From Paraniabella defluvii (lineage in GTDB: Bacteria; Bacteroidota; Bacteroidia; Chitinophagales; Chitinophagaceae): DNA of 64,000 nucleotides. The stretch spans positions 2,356,001 through 2,420,000 of the forward strand of contig CP079215.1 of the NCBI GenBank assembly GCA_019316985.1. The letters run 5' to 3'. Under the pieces are notes generated by a model. That model did no database searches. It was not told the DNA's origin and saw only the letters and a list, made by a program, of their open reading frames with translations. Shown piece after piece: positions 10,757 to 26,350 of this stretch (position 1 is the stretch's first letter; every line of letters begins with the position of its first letter). The position numbers were made by a program, and so were the translations under genes.

Positions 10757-12576
10757 TTACAACTTCACCAGTTTGAATTTTTGTGCATTGCCGGTATTCT
10801 TAGTCCATATCTGAATTTTAGTACCGTTGGCACTAAAGCCACCGTTTACATCCAGGTTTTTGTCAGTGGCACAGGCAGGAGAGAAATTATAGTAGCCATC
10901 CCCAACATAGGTTGGAGTCCATCGTTGTGCAGCAGCATTGGCATAGCTATATACCTGTATTTGTGTACCATTGGCAGAGGCGCCACTTGTCACATCCATC
11001 ACTTTGGCAGTATCCGCCAGGGTTTTTAAGGCAAACTCACCATTCCCCAGGCTTCTTAATAACCATTTTTGATTATTGGACAGGGGATTGTTAGGCGTCC
11101 ATAACGCCACAACAGTGCCATTAGCGGGAACGCCGCCGCCACTTACATCCAGAACACTACTGTTGTTTACCGCAGATACAAGCTTATAAGTAGCCCCGTT
11201 TTCTATAAGTCCTGCATTGGCATCCGTTAATGTACTGGGTTCTACGGTTGGAGCCGGCAGGTTCAGGGCTGCTATTTCGGTATAAATACTTTCGTTAACT
11301 TTAAAGCCCCATTTTCTAAAAAATGTAGTTAGGTTCCTGCCGCTGATGGTGCATGCTTTCAGCATAAAGTATCTCATTTTTTGCTCGTCGGTAGATACTA
11401 CAGGCTTTTCTACACGGGTTTGTTTATGCAGGTTAATGTAAAAAGCATCTCCAAAAGCAAGCCATAACTGATGGAACATAAATAAACGGATGAAGTTTCC
11501 ATCCGACATATAGGTGTTCAAATTAAAATCTTTGTCGGTATTGGTATTGGCTATATAGTTTAATGCATTAGTGGTGGTAGTCCCTTTTAAACGGTTAACT
11601 CCCCCCGCTTATGGCCCGTTCTGCTGCAAGAGAATAGATGTTTACGGTTACTTCTCCCAGAGTTGACCATTTCCAGGGTTGTTGCTGGCGCATGTGTCCC
11701 AGCTCATGCCAGGATCCCCAACCATTGTTCACCATGTTAGGGTAGGTCAGGCAATCATTCCACAGGCCCGGCGCAAACCAGGTGCGGTAGTAGCTGGCAG
11801 CGCCCCATAAATTGCGGGCCGGAGATTCTACCATCGCGATCTTATGCGTGGGTTTCATGTGTTCGGGAGCCGAATTATCAAAGCCGGATATATAATCTTC
11901 TCCAAACTCTACAGCCCTGTCTATTAACTGCAGAATATTGTTGGCGTCGGCATTGCTGGTGGCGCCAGCACGGCTCCTGCCTGTTACCAGGTATGTGCTG
12001 TTGTTTACAAGCAGTACATCTGGTGATGTGGTATAAGTGGCTACCTGCGATTCCCAGTCCGTTGTCTGGTCTTTAATAAACAACGGTGCGCGTACAGCCC
12101 CTGTGTTAAAAGTAATTTTAACTTTGCCTGATGGAGTGCCGCTGGTAGTATATAGCGTATCCAGATCAACCCGCCATAAGTATCTGACGAAATGGTATTG
12201 CTACCCGCTGTTAGCTGCACCGAACGTGGGTCCCACCGAAGGGTGTCTCTCGAATAAGTGCCGATGAGTAGTTTGGGTAGCGTAGTACCGCTTAGCTGTT
12301 GTACGGTAAGGGTCATAGCAACACCGGGGGCAGGTAAAAGCCCGTGGGGTCAAAATCGGACCATGGGTTGCCCAATTGCAGCCTGTTGAACGACTCTGTG
12401 GTACCCATGATTTTTTCGCTGAATTCCTGCTCTGTGCTACCTAATGCGCCTAATGGTACAGGGTTGACAGAACGGTTCGTGGTTTTTCCGGGGCCGGTGG
12501 TTTCCGGCAGCTGGCTTTTCTTACACGACACTATTGAAAGTGCAGTGAGCATTACTACGGTTAGTAATTGTTTCAT
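10757..12576 (-). CDS. secreted M60-like (mucin-type glycoprotein) peptidase lipoprotein with C-terminal ricin-type lectin
   Basis: A zinc metallopeptidase predicted to act on glycoproteins outside the cell. The N-terminus is a lipoprotein signal (TALSIVSCKK). The catalytic motif is WHELGHMRQQQPW (at about 11691-11711), with the downstream glutamate in STLGEVTVNIYS, the M60/enhancin arrangement HExxH...E. The last ~140 residues form a beta-trefoil with three QxW-like repeats (NQKWLLR, AQRWTPT, AQKFKLV), the RicinB-lectin-2 type, which binds sugars. Breaks occur near 12315, 12070 and 11560-11595. Repaired length is about 607 residues. It is transcribed towards the SusCD operon and away from the GH97 gene. 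Protease rather than glycosidase role is well supported; the host or substrate is not known. Confidence 0.8.
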
Positions 12577-12684
12577 TTTTGGTTTTAAGGTTAAAAAAAT
12601 ACATAGAGCAAACTACCGGGGTAGTACAGGAGCAAGGCAACATTATGAACCTAAGTTATACACAAGGTAGCCGGATTCGCTCAG

Positions 12685-12696
12685 GCAAACGTTTGC
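12685..12696. promoter_or_regulatory. perfect palindrome, LacI-family operator-like
   Basis: GCAAACGTTTGC is a perfect 12-bp palindrome with the central CG and AA-N-CG-N-TT pattern typical of LacI/GalR-family operators. It lies 98 bp upstream of the GH97 start and 108 bp upstream of the divergent peptidase start. A related site stands ahead of the GH28 gene at 28476. No LacI-type regulator is encoded in this window. Confidence 0.5.
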
Positions 12697-12793
12697 GCAT
12701 ATTTGAGAACGATCTTTGTGATTATAATGTGTTTTTGGTACACATTAGATAAAAAATCCTATTTTCGTTTTCCTTTTCAAAAAAAATATACAG

Positions 12794-14883
<2,090 letters not shown>

Positions 14884-14913
14884 TTTTAATATAAGAATAA
14901 CAATATCCTGCAG

Positions 14914-14940
14914 GCCGCCTCCGTTTGGGGCGGCTATTTT
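14914..14940 (+). terminator. rho-independent terminator after GH97
   Basis: GCCGCC/GGCGGC stem with an 8-10 base loop followed by TATTTTATT, about 30 bp after the GH97 stop. Confidence 0.6.
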
Positions 14941-15079
14941 ATTGATTAATAGCAGGGTGGATAATCTCGGCTTGAAAATTGTAATTGTGTAATCCGTGAA
15001 AATAAATGCGGTGGAACTGCATAGTGTGTAAAAATTTCCACAGCATCAACTATTAAGAACTTTTTTAAACAATAGCCGG

Positions 15080-18000
15080 ATGAAAATAGCAAGGCCCGTT
15101 GATGATTTTGTGACGAGGATGAGAGAATATTTTACCTCCGAGTCAACCTATCCTTTTAAAAATGAAGACCCGTTTCGGTTAGACCTGCTGAGTAATGCAC
15201 AAATGGAGTCTCACGGTGTACGTGTGGCTGCCCAGCACGAAGTGCTGACTACCAAACAGCCTGATAAAGTGTTGAAGCGGTTGAATGATAACGAAGACGT
15301 GATCATAAAAGTGCAGGAAATGCTCGCTGAAACCATAAAGGAAAAACAAGCCATCGCACCTGCAAGCGAATGGTTTTTGGACAACCTTTACCTCATTAAG
15401 GAGCAGATTAATATATCAAGGAAACACCTGCCGAAGGGATATAGCCAAACGCTTCCCATTTTAGCTAAAGGAAAATCTGCAGGCATGCCCCGTGTGTACG
15501 ACATTGCGCTTGAAATTATTTCGCACAGCGACGGCCGGATCGATTTAGCTAATCTTACTGCTTTTATTAACGGCTATCAAACGAAAAACGTGCTCACTTT
15601 AGGGGAGCTATGGGCCATCCCTATTATGCTGAGGTTTGCAATAATCGAAAACATAAGGCGTATCGCTTCCAGGATAGCCATCGACCGGTTAGATAAGAAT
15701 GACGCTATTTACTGGTCGGATGAATTTATAAAGATTGCGCAAACAGAGCCACGTAGTATTATTATTGCCACCGCTGAAATGGCTAAAAGCGATATCGCGC
15801 AACAGTGCTTTCGTAGCTGAATTTACAAGGCGTATGCAGGGAAAGGGACAGGGGTTGGCAATGCCTTTATCCTGGATTGAGCAACAACTTTCAGATACGG
15901 GTCATTCTGTGGCCGAGCTGGTGAATATACACAATCAAAGCCAGGCAGCCGACCAGGTATCTATGCGCAACAGCATTGAGAGTATAAGATTGCTGAAAAC
16001 AACCGAGTGGAAAGAGTTTGTGGAAAGCGTAAGCGTCGTAGAAAAATATTGCAACAGGATATTACAGGTACCTATCCTTTAATGGATTTTGATACGCGCG
16101 ACTGCTACCGTCATGTAATAGAATGGATTGGTAAGAAATCTAAAATGGCCGAGCACGAGGTAGCCGCTTTAGCTATTGAGCTGGCCGCAAAAAGAAAGGA
16201 GGCTGGTGGGCCGGAGCGCCAGCATCATGTAGGTTATTTTTTTAGTAGATAAGGGAAGGGATGAACTGGTAAAAGCTGCCGGAACCCAACTTGATTTCAA
16301 AGAACAGGCAAAATTTTTTTCAGGAAGAATCGCCTGCCTGTATACGCCGGGTCTACCTTTCTCTTCGCATTGACCATAAGCATATTGCTGGCGACTACCG
16401 TTTATAAGGAAAAGGATACACTTTGGTTGGGCATAGCTACTGGCATTTTATTGTTTGTAATACTGGGGCACTTTGCTACTGTAGTGATCAACTGGATATC
16501 AACAATGGTGGTAAAACCCAAGCCCTTGCCCAAACTTGATTTTTCCGGAAAGATACCTGATATATATAGCGCTGTAGTAGCGGTGCCATGCCTGATAAGC
16601 AGCAAAGCAGGGATTGAGGAACTGGTGAGTGACCTGGAAGTAAGGTATCTTTCCAATCCGCAAAAGAATTTATACTACTGCCTGCTAACGGATTTTGCGG
16701 ATGCGCCCCGGGAAAAAATGCCGCAGGATGATGAATTGCTGGCCTATGTGCAGGAGGAGATTCACTTGCTTAACAAAAAGTACGCGCGGGAAAATGATAC
16801 CGACCGTTTTTTCTTATGCATCGCTCGCGTAAGTGGAATAAAAAGAAAAGGTATGGATGAGCTATGAACGTAAACGGGGAAAGCTTGGCGAACTGAATAG
16901 CTTGCTGAGAAATACCGGCCACGACGACTTTTCTGTGATAGTAGGTGACGTATCTGCATTAACCAATGTAAAGTATGTGATTACACTCGATGCCGACACC
17001 CTTTTACCGAGAGAGTCGGCCTGGAAAATGATAGCCACCATGGCGCACCCGCTGAATCAGCCGGTGATCAATGAGAGAAAGAGAAGGGTAGTGGAAGGTT
17101 ATGGTATTCTGCAGCCCCGCACTGCTATCAACCTGCCGGCAAAAACCAGCTCCATCTATGCGCGCATGCATAGTAATGATTCGGGCCTCGACCCTACACT
17201 CAGTTGGTATCAGATGTATACCAGGATCTTTTGAAGAAGGCTCTTTTATCGGTAAAGGTATTTATGATATCGATGTGTTTGAACGGGTACTGGGTAAAGC
17301 GTTTCCGAGAACCGCATCCTCAGTCACGACCTGCTGGAAGGTTCTTATGTGCGTTCTGGTTTGTTAACGGATGTACAGTTATTTGAAGATTATCCTGAAA
17401 CCTACTGGACAGATGTAAGCCGCAGGCATAGATGGATCAGGGGCGACTGGCAAATAGCTACCTGGGGTTTGCCTTTTGCACCTGACGGCAAGAATAAGCT
17501 AAGGCGCAATTATATTTCTTCCCTGTCAAAATGGAAAATCTGGGACAATATTAAGCGAAGCCTGCTTACACCTGCCATGCTGGTTTTATTAGCGCTTATA
17601 TGGCTCTTGCTGCCTAACCCGGGCTTCTGGATGATAGGCTTTGTGATATTCTGGTTTTTATGCCCGTGGTTACAAATGCTATACAGCTCTTCAGAAAACC
17701 TCAAGATCTTGACACAGGATCGCATATTACTGAAGTGGCAGACTCTTTTAAAAAGAGCGTAGCGCAGGTGCTGTACAATATTGTAGTGTTGCCTTTTGAA
17801 GCCTATAAAAATGCAGATGCCATTTTCTTAGCCAACTGGCGCCTGTTGTTTACCAAGAAAAGGTTGCTGCAATGGACACCTTATGCGGCTCAAAAATCGG
17901 GAGGCAAAAAAACGATTGCTGATGCATACCGTTATATGTGGCAGGCAGTACTACTGGTGATAATTATGGCAGCCCTGATAATAGTTTTCGTCCTTCGTCT

Positions 18001-21000
18001 CTTTTTATAGCTGCTCCGTTTTTGTTGCTATGGTTGTTTTCGCCGGTTATTGCCTGGAGTGTAAGCCGCCAGCGAACCAGGAAAGACTTTACATTATCCG
18101 ATTCCGAAGCCGTTTTTTACAGGTGCTCAGTCGTAAAACATGGTCTTTTTGAAGACTTTGTGGTAGCAGAAGATAATTACCTGCCCCTGATAACTACCAG
18201 GAAAAGCCTATCGAGGTAACAGCCCATCGCACTTCTCCCACGAATATAGGTTTATCTACCCTGGTAAATTTATCAGCTTATGATTTCGGGTACATATCGT
18301 TATGTAAACTGGTAGAGCGTACACAAAACACTTTTAATGCCCTGAGCGATATGGAACGTTACAGGGGCATTTTTACAATTGGTACGATACCACGAACCTG
18401 CAACCGCTTTATCCCCGTTATATCTCGGCAGTAGACAGCGGTAACTTTGTAGCCAATATGCTTGTATTGAGGCAGGGTTTACTGGAGCTGCCACATCATA
18501 AAATAATCAATCCTAAATGTTACGAAGGGCTGCATCATGCCTGGAAGGCAGCTATCGATGCTGCGCCTGAGTCGTCCGGCATTTTCAGGGAAACGGATGC
18601 CTACCTCCATGCCTTATCTAATACTCCTGAGGAGACGCTGACGGCATATAAGCATAGTTTTGATAAATTACTGCAGCAGGTTAACCTGATAAAAGACAAT
18701 GCCGCTATCAGTAACCACGCAGAAGCATTACGTTGGCTGAAAAAGTTGGAGGAGCAGATTGCAGATGCACAATTTTCGGCATCGCTTTTAACGCCCTGGA
18801 TTGATTTACTGCCGGTACCCGCCGGCCTTGACGAGCTCAATATCTTAGATAATATCCCTTCTCTAATAAATATCCGGGATTTCGAACACAACCTGTTACC
18901 GTTGATCGGCCAATTGATGACGGAGCATGCTGAACATCGCGAATGGCTTCAAAAACTAGAGGCGGCTATCCGGTCAGCGCATAGCCATGCATTGGAGAAA
19001 TTAAGTAAGATTGAAAAACTTACCAACGAATGTGCGGGCTTTGCAGAAGTAGAATATGGATTCTTATACGACGAAGAGAAACACCTTTTCCATATTGGCT
19101 ATAATGTGAGCGAAGACATAAAGGATAAGAGTTACTATGATATTCTGGCTTCAGAAGCCCGGCTGGGTATTTTACAGCCATTGCGCAGGGCAAAGTGCCA
19201 CAGGATAGCTGGTTTGTACTGGGCCGGCTGATAACCAATGATGGTACTGCCCCGGTATTACTGTCGTGGAGCGGATCGATGTTTGAATACCTGATGCCGG
19301 AACTGGTGATGCCATCTTATGAAAATACCTTGCTGGAACGTACTACCAGGGGTGTGATACAAAACCAAATAGATTACGGGCGGAAGAAGGATATCCCCTG
19401 GGGTATCTCAGAATCCGGCTTCAACCTGGTAGATGCACACCTCAATTATCAATACCAGGCTTTTGGCGTTCCGGGTACCGGCCTGAAACGTGGCCTGGGG
19501 CAGGACCTGGTAATAGCCCCTTATGCAACGATGCTTGCGCTGATGATAGAACCAGTGCCGGCGCTTAAAAACCTGCTGTTATTATCGAAGAATGGTTTTG
19601 AGGGCGCTACGGGTTTTATGAAGCGGTAGATTACACACCATCCCGTATGCCGCGTGGTACCACGCATGTTATCATCCGGTCGTTTATGGCGCACCACCAG
19701 GGAATGGGATTTTTATCGATAGCGCGCCTGTTACTGGGCGAAAAAATGCAGCAAAGATTTGAACGCGATCCCCAGTTTCAATCAGCATTATTACTCTTAA
19801 AGAAAAGGCGCCCAAGGCTACTAACTACTATACCCAGGACGATAGCGCTGCAAGTAAAACAGTGGCCAGCCACGAGTCGCATATCCGGATCATTAGAACC
19901 CCCAATACCACTATTCCAGAAGTGCAATTGCTTTCAAACGGCCGTTACCACATGGCTATCAGCAACTCCGGCGGTAGCTACAGCCGCTGGAAAAATTTAG
20001 CCGTATCACGCTGGCGTGAGGATGTTACTGAAGATAACTGGGGAACCTTTTGTTATATTAAAGATATATCGAACCAGGACCTATGGTCAAACACCTATCA
20101 GCCTACCCGGAAAAAGCTGGACGTGGATGAAACCATTTTTTCACAGGGACATGTAGAGTTCAGGCGGGTAAATAAAGACTTCGAAACAAAAACCGATATA
20201 GTTGTTTCGCCCGAAGATGATGTTTCGATCAGGCGTATCAAAATAACCAACAAAAGCAATACTCCAAGAACATTGGAAGTAACGGGCTATACCGAGGTGG
20301 TAATAGCGCCACAGGCCGCAGATGAGGCTCATCCTGCGTTTAGCAATCTTTTGTTCAAACAAAAATCAGTGAAAATAATAAGGCGATTCTTTGTACCCGG
20401 AGGGCAAGGTCCAAAATGAGCAGCCACCATGGATGTTCTTTATGATGAGCTTAACGGGAGCCGAAAAAGAAGAACTGTCTTTTGAAAGTGACCGGATGCG
20501 CTTTATCGGCCGAACACGTTCATTGGCCGCACCTCTGTCAGTGGTTAATGATGGTCCTATGTCGGGTACTGGTGGTTCGGTGCTGGATCCCGTAGCAGCA
20601 ATAAAATATAGGATCACGCTGAAGCCGCGACAGACCGCTACATTCGAGATTGTTATTGGTATAACGGAAACGCAGGATACCTGCCAGCACCTGATAGATA
20701 AATATGACGATATGTATTTGAAGAACCGTGCTTTCGAGTTATCCTGGACGCATAGCCAGGTATTGCTCAGGCAGATCAATGCCAGTGAGGCAGAAGCACA
20801 GTTATTTAATTCCATGGCCAGTCATATATTATATGCAAATGCTATTCACCGGGCAGAAGCCAATATTATCGCGGGGAACAGGAAAGGGCAGTCGGGCCTT
20901 TGGGGCTATTCTATTTCCGGGGACCTGCCCATTGTTTTGGTAAGAGTTCAGGACAGCGACAATACAACGTTGGTACGTCAGCTTATTAAAGCACATTCTT

Positions 21001-23728
21001 ACTGGCGCATGAAAGGTCTCGTAGTGGATCTGATTATATGGAACGATGATTTTGGCACTTACCGGCAGTTACTGCACGACCAGATCATGGGCTTTGTAAC
21101 GGCTATTGGCGGCGCTACGGTAGACCAGCCGGGAGGTATCTTTATCCGCCAGGGCGATCAGCTTTCTACAGAAGACAGGATATTATTTCAAACGGTAGCC
21201 CGCCTGATATTTTACGATAATGCAGGCAGCCTGCAGGAGCAGATGACCAGGCAAAAGCCGGTTAAAGCGCTGCCTCCCGCGTTAAAGATTACAGGGCATA
21301 ATACATTTGAGTCTGATGTGCAGGTGAGCCTGCCGGATAACCTTGTATTTAATAACGGCACAGGAGGATTTACTGCCGACGGTAAGGAATATTTTATATT
21401 AACCCGGCGGGGGCAAACCTCCCCGGCGCCCTGGGTAAATATTATTGCCAATGCAGAATTCGGCACGATGATCTCGGAGAGCGGATCGGGTTATACCTGG
21501 GCCGAAAATGCGCATTCTTACAGGCTTTCGCCCTGGAAGAATGATCCGGTTTCGGATAAAACGGGGAAGCTTTTTATATCAGGGACGACATCAGCGGCAA
21601 ATACTGGTCGCCCTCGCCATTACCATCAAATAGCGGTAAACCCTATATAACACGTAATGGCTTTGGCTATACAGTTTATGAGCATATTGCTTTTGGCATA
21701 AGATCCGAAATGTGGGTTTTTGTGGATGCCGAAGACGCGATAAAATTTACGGTAGTAAGAGTGAAGAATATATCACCCAAGCTAAGAAAGCTTTCTGTTA
21801 CCGGATATGTGGAATGGGTATTGGGAGATACTGCCACCAGCACACGCATGCATGTAGTTACTGAAAAGACCTGGAAACAGGCGTTTTGTTTGCACGTAAT
21901 CATTATAACAGCACATTTGCTGAAAGAGTATCTTTCTTTGATGCAGATGGCATTAACAGGTCTTATACCTGCGACCGCACGGAATTTATTGGCAGAAACG
22001 GGTCGTTGGCTAATCCTGAAGGATTGTTCAGGAAAAGCTTTCCAATAAGTATGGTGCGGCATTAGATCCCTGTACTGCCATACAAATAGGCGTTGAGTTG
22101 TTGCCGGATGAAGAAAAGGAAGTGATCTTCAGGTTAGGCAGCGGCAAATCGGAACATGATACAAGGGTACTCGCTACCAAATATAAAAATGCAGAAACGG
22201 TACATGAGGCACAATCGCGGATCCACGATGCCTGGAATCATATCCTCGGTAATGTATTGATCAAAACGCCCGATGAAGCGTTTAATGTAATAACCAATGG
22301 CTGGCTGGTGTACCAAACCCTGGCCTGCCGGATCTGGGGCCGGAGCGGCTTCTATCAGTCGGGCGGTGCCTTTGGCTTCAGGGATCAACTACAGGATACA
22401 CTGGCATTGATGCATACGCGCCCGGATATTACAAGAGGGCAGATATTGTTAGCCGCTTCAAGGCAGTTTAAACAAGGTGATGTACAGCACTGGTGGCATC
22501 CGCCCACTGGCCGCGGGGTACGCACTACCTGCTCCGACGATTATTTGTGGTTGCCTTATGTAACGGCCCGGTATATTGAGGCAACCAATGATGTAGCTGT
22601 GCTGGATGAATACGTGTCGTATATAGAAGGACGGCCCTTACGCCCCGATGAAGAAAGTTATTATGATCTGCCGGTATTTTTGAACGAATGGGAAACCGTC
22701 TATAATCACTGTAAAAGAGCTATCGATTTCGGGTTGAAATTTGGAGAGCATGGTTTGCCGCTGATCGGCTCCGGGGACTGGAATGACGGAATGGATAAAG
22801 TAGGCGAACATGGTAAAGGAGAAAGTGTATGGCTGGGCTTTTTCTTATATGATGTACTCATGAAATTTTCGGTAATTGCCGATAATTATGGCGATAAAGA
22901 GTTTTATATTAAATGTATCAGCCAGGCCGAACGACTAAAGGAAAATATTAACCGCAACGCCTGGGATGGAGCATGGTATCGCCGTGCTTACTTTGATGAT
23001 GGTACGCCTTTAGGTTCCTCTCAAAATGAAGAATGCCGTATCGACTCTATTTCCCAGAGCTGGTCGGTTATATCCGGCGCCGGTGAGCCTGAAAGAATAG
23101 AGCAGGCGATGGCTTCTTTAAACGAGCACCTGGTAGACCGTAAAAATGGTATTATTAAATTGCTGACACCGGCTTTTGACAAATCAGACCTGTATCCGGG
23201 CTATATTAAAGGTTATGTACCTGGTGTAAGAGAGAACGGAGGACAATATACACATGCTGCTATCTGGACGATGATGGCGTTTGCAATTAAGAAAGACCGC
23301 GAAAAGGTTTGGGAGCTGTTCTCAATGGTAAATCCCGTTAACCATGCAGTGAATAATGCCGAATCGCAAAAATATAAAGTAGAGCCCTATGTTATGGCGG
23401 CGGATGTTTATGGAGTAGCTCCGCATGAGGGCCGGGGCGGCTGGACCTGGTATACCGGCTCAGCAGGCTGGACCTACCAATTGGCGCTGGAGCATATATT
23501 AGGACTGAAGAAAAAGGTAATGAGCTATATATTGATCCATGCATACCAGATACCTGGCCGGAGTTTGAAGTAAACTACAGCTTTGGTACTACCCTCTATA
23601 AGATCAGGGTTGTAAATGAACAAAAAAACGGGAATATTCACATCAGTATAAACGGAAGTGGAATAAGCGAACCATTTATTTTATTAAATGATACAGGTGG
23701 CGAACAGGAGGTGCTCGTTACTATTTAA
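15080..23728 (+). CDS. cyclic beta-1,2-glucan synthase-like protein (GT84 + GH94), heavily frameshifted
   Basis: A single giant gene of about 2,885 residues once repaired, the size and layout of NdvB/ChvB/Cgs. N-terminal helical region to ~16300 (EWFLDNLYLIKEQI). Membrane segments near 16390-16510, 17575-17680 and 17930-18060. A GT2-like glycosyltransferase domain between them has the DADTLLPRESAW motif at ~16989, a DLLEGSYVRSG motif at ~17330 and HRWIRGDWQIATW at ~17430. Two GH94-type modules follow; the second has the catalytic motif GDWNDGMDKVG at ~22776, whose Asp is the phosphorylase acid. By homology it would polymerise UDP-glucose into beta-1,2-glucan, trim and cyclise it. At least a dozen frame breaks occur; no stop survives between the frames in a way that suggests separate genes. 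Final stop is TAA at 23726. Confidence 0.85.
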
Positions 23729-23756
23729 TTCACTGGCTCTGTTTTTTTTAAAAGCA

Positions 23757-23784
23757 AAAGAGGCGACAGTTCGCCTCTTTTGTT
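23757..23784. terminator. bidirectional terminator
   Basis: AAAGAGGCGA and TCGCCTCTTT form a perfect 10-bp stem with a CAGT loop. It lies between the glucan synthase-like gene (stop 23728) and the converging TonB receptor gene (stop 23809). Confidence 0.85.
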
Positions 23785-23808
23785 AGTTATAACGGTAAGT
23801 ACAGCTAC

Positions 23809-26241
23809 TTAAAACCTGTAGGTAATACCTATTCTCATATTTCTGCGGGCCTCAACAATATATGAGTAATAAGGAACTGCTCCTCTCGATGCTGCCAATG
23901 CCGCAGATGGAGTAGTCATAGAGCCTGCAGTCATGAGTCGCTGATGGTTCAACAGGTTGTTCACCAGCATTGAAATAGCATAACGGCCCTTTTGATAACT
24001 AATGCCTCCATCAGCTCTGAAGTAGTCGGGGAAATTGGTAGTTTTGGAAGTACCTACTACACGGCCGGTTTGAGACTGGATACCGCCCGATAAACCAAAG
24101 CCTTCTAAAAAGCCTTGCTGAACCCTGTACTGTAACCAAAAATTGGTAACGTTATAGGGAACATAAGCCGTTCTGTTGCCAACAGTAGCGGCTGAAGCAG
24201 TGGTAGACGAGGCTTTGGTTATTTTTGAATCAGTATAAGCATAATTGGCCGTAAGGTTCAGGCCCGGGATAATTTCACCCACAATATCTACTTCAATACC
24301 TTTTGAAGTAGTTTCTCCGGCCTGTATGCTAAACGACTGGTTACCTACTACGTGAGATGCATCCGGGTCTGGTACAAGGGCATTTGTTCTCTTAATATTA
24401 TAAACAGATATGGTAGACATCCACCGGCCTGCAAACCACTCTTTCTTAATGCCGCCTTCAATATCGTTACCACGTACCGGCTTAAAGGTATTGCCAAAAA
24501 AATCAGTGCCTGCAACAGGTACAAAGGTTTGGTCAAACAGAGCGTACAAAGAGGTAGACTTATTGATGGAATAGCTCAGCCCTGCTCTTGGAGAAAATAC
24601 TTCGTCCTTCTGATCGGCGGCGCCTGTTTTTCCAACGGTTGTCATATCGGTAAATCTCAATCCCAGTGAAAGGCGTAGTTTTTCTTTAAAGAATGACATT
24701 TCATCATGTACAAAAGCCGATGAATAGGTAGTTACAGTCATATAGTTACCGGCGGCAGCCCTTGTGTAAATGCTTTTGGATCGGTCCGCCACGGGTATCT
24801 GGCTGGCTGGTAAACCATACCTCGGATTATATACGTTAAACAGTATGCTGTCGGCAAAATATAAATCTGATTTAAGCGTTGGGAAATCACCCCAGAATTT
24901 CTTATTGCCAAAATCGGCGCCCATTAAAATCGTATGTTTAATGGGACCGGTATGCTCTACACCCGAGAAGGAGAATTGCCCAAACCTATTCTCTCCTGCT
25001 TCGTCAGACATGCTATAGTACCGGCTCATTCCCCGTCGGCCGTTAAATAGTTGGCCCAGGTACTGGTTGCCTTCATCCTAAAATTGAAATAAGCAATTTG
25101 GGCATGCGCCTCCCAGCGGTCATTGATCTTATGATCGAAATAAACATAAGCGCTGTGATCTCTGAGTTTGCCCGGCTCCATCGAAGGATCGCCATAAAAG
25201 AAATCGTTCCTGATACCCGGATCAGCATATTGTTTGGGAGAGAACGTATAGTTGCCGTTTGAAAGATATTTTGATCCCTGAAAATTATATTCCAGTGTTA
25301 TAGAAGTGTTGTCGTTAACCAGGTATTTTAGCGAGGGCGCTACCACTACGCGGTTGCTGTAATTGTACTTGGTGAAAAAGTCTTTTGCTGGGCAGATGCG
25401 GCAACGCGGTATAATAGCTTGCCGTCTTTACTTAATTTGCCATCAAAGTCTAAGCCTCCCCTATAAGTACTGAAACTACCCATGGAGAAATTAACCAGGC
25501 CTTTTGTCTGGCCGGTTGGTTTTTTAGTTACCACGTTATAAAAGCCTCCCGGCTCCCCGCTGGCCAGCATAAAACTTCCGGGACCTTTCACAAACTCAAT
25601 CCTGTCGATCATGATAGCATCTTCGGCTGTTGGTCCCCATGACGCTTCGATGTTCATGCCGTTTCTGAAAGAAGGCAGCTTAGAGCCCCGCATTCTTATA
25701 TTAGCATATTGGTTATCCCAATGCCCCTGGCGTATCACACCGCTGGCGTTACGGGTAATGCCGTCTACAATATCAAATACCTGCTGGTCGATCAATACGT
25801 CTGATGTTACTACCTGTATGTTTTGTGGTAAGTTAAGGATCGGCGTTTTAAGCCTCATAGAGCTGCTTAACTCATCTACCTTGTAGCGGTTTCGCGCACT
25901 TTTGATGATGATTTCTTCCAGTTCCTGTAAGCTGCTGCTGATAGTGACAGATATATCGGTTGTTTCATTATGACCTACCTCTACACTTTGTTCCACGGGT
26001 TCACTGCCTATAAAAGATACAACAATGGTGTATGTGCCGGCATCTAATTTTCGAAAATAAAATATACCGTTCTTATCCGTAACAGTGGCGCGGTCGGTAT
26101 TTTTATCTGAACAGTAGCATTAGCTACCGGCTTATTGTCTGAACTGCGAACCGTTCCTTTAATAACAGAGAGGGGCTCATTGGCTGCCGATACGTTTATA
26201 GCGCATGCCAGCATCAGAAAGAGGGAAACTAAATATTTCAT
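23809..26241 (-). CDS. TonB-dependent siderophore-type receptor, frameshifted
   Basis: An outer membrane active transporter, probably for a ferric siderophore. The start at 26241 gives a signal peptide (LFLMLACAINVSAAN). A carboxypeptidase-regulatory-like domain follows (VIKGTVRSSDNKPVANATV), then a plug typical of FhuA/FpvA-like receptors (LNLPQNIQVVTSDVL, IVDGITRNASGV, MIDRIEFVKGPGSFMLASGEPGG). The barrel ends in the expected terminal aromatic (GITYRF). Breaks lie near 26045-26100, 25385 and 25030. Repaired length of about 813 residues is normal. The PepSY protein gene lies immediately upstream on the same strand, separated by a terminator, and this pairing is common for iron-siderophore uptake. 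Ligand is unknown. Confidence 0.88.
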
Positions 26242-26350
26242 AAGAGAATAAATTTGCGCGCGAAATTAGAAGGTGAGCCGGGTAAGTCATTTACGATATG
26301 CGGAAATAGATTACTGCAATCGGGAAAAAATAAAAAGGGATCATTACAAA

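Noticed and set aside
15080-23728. A row of about fifteen separate small genes
   Set aside because: Neighbouring frames continue one another's domains in the right order for an NdvB-like protein, and breaks lie at homopolymers; one gene is the simpler reading.
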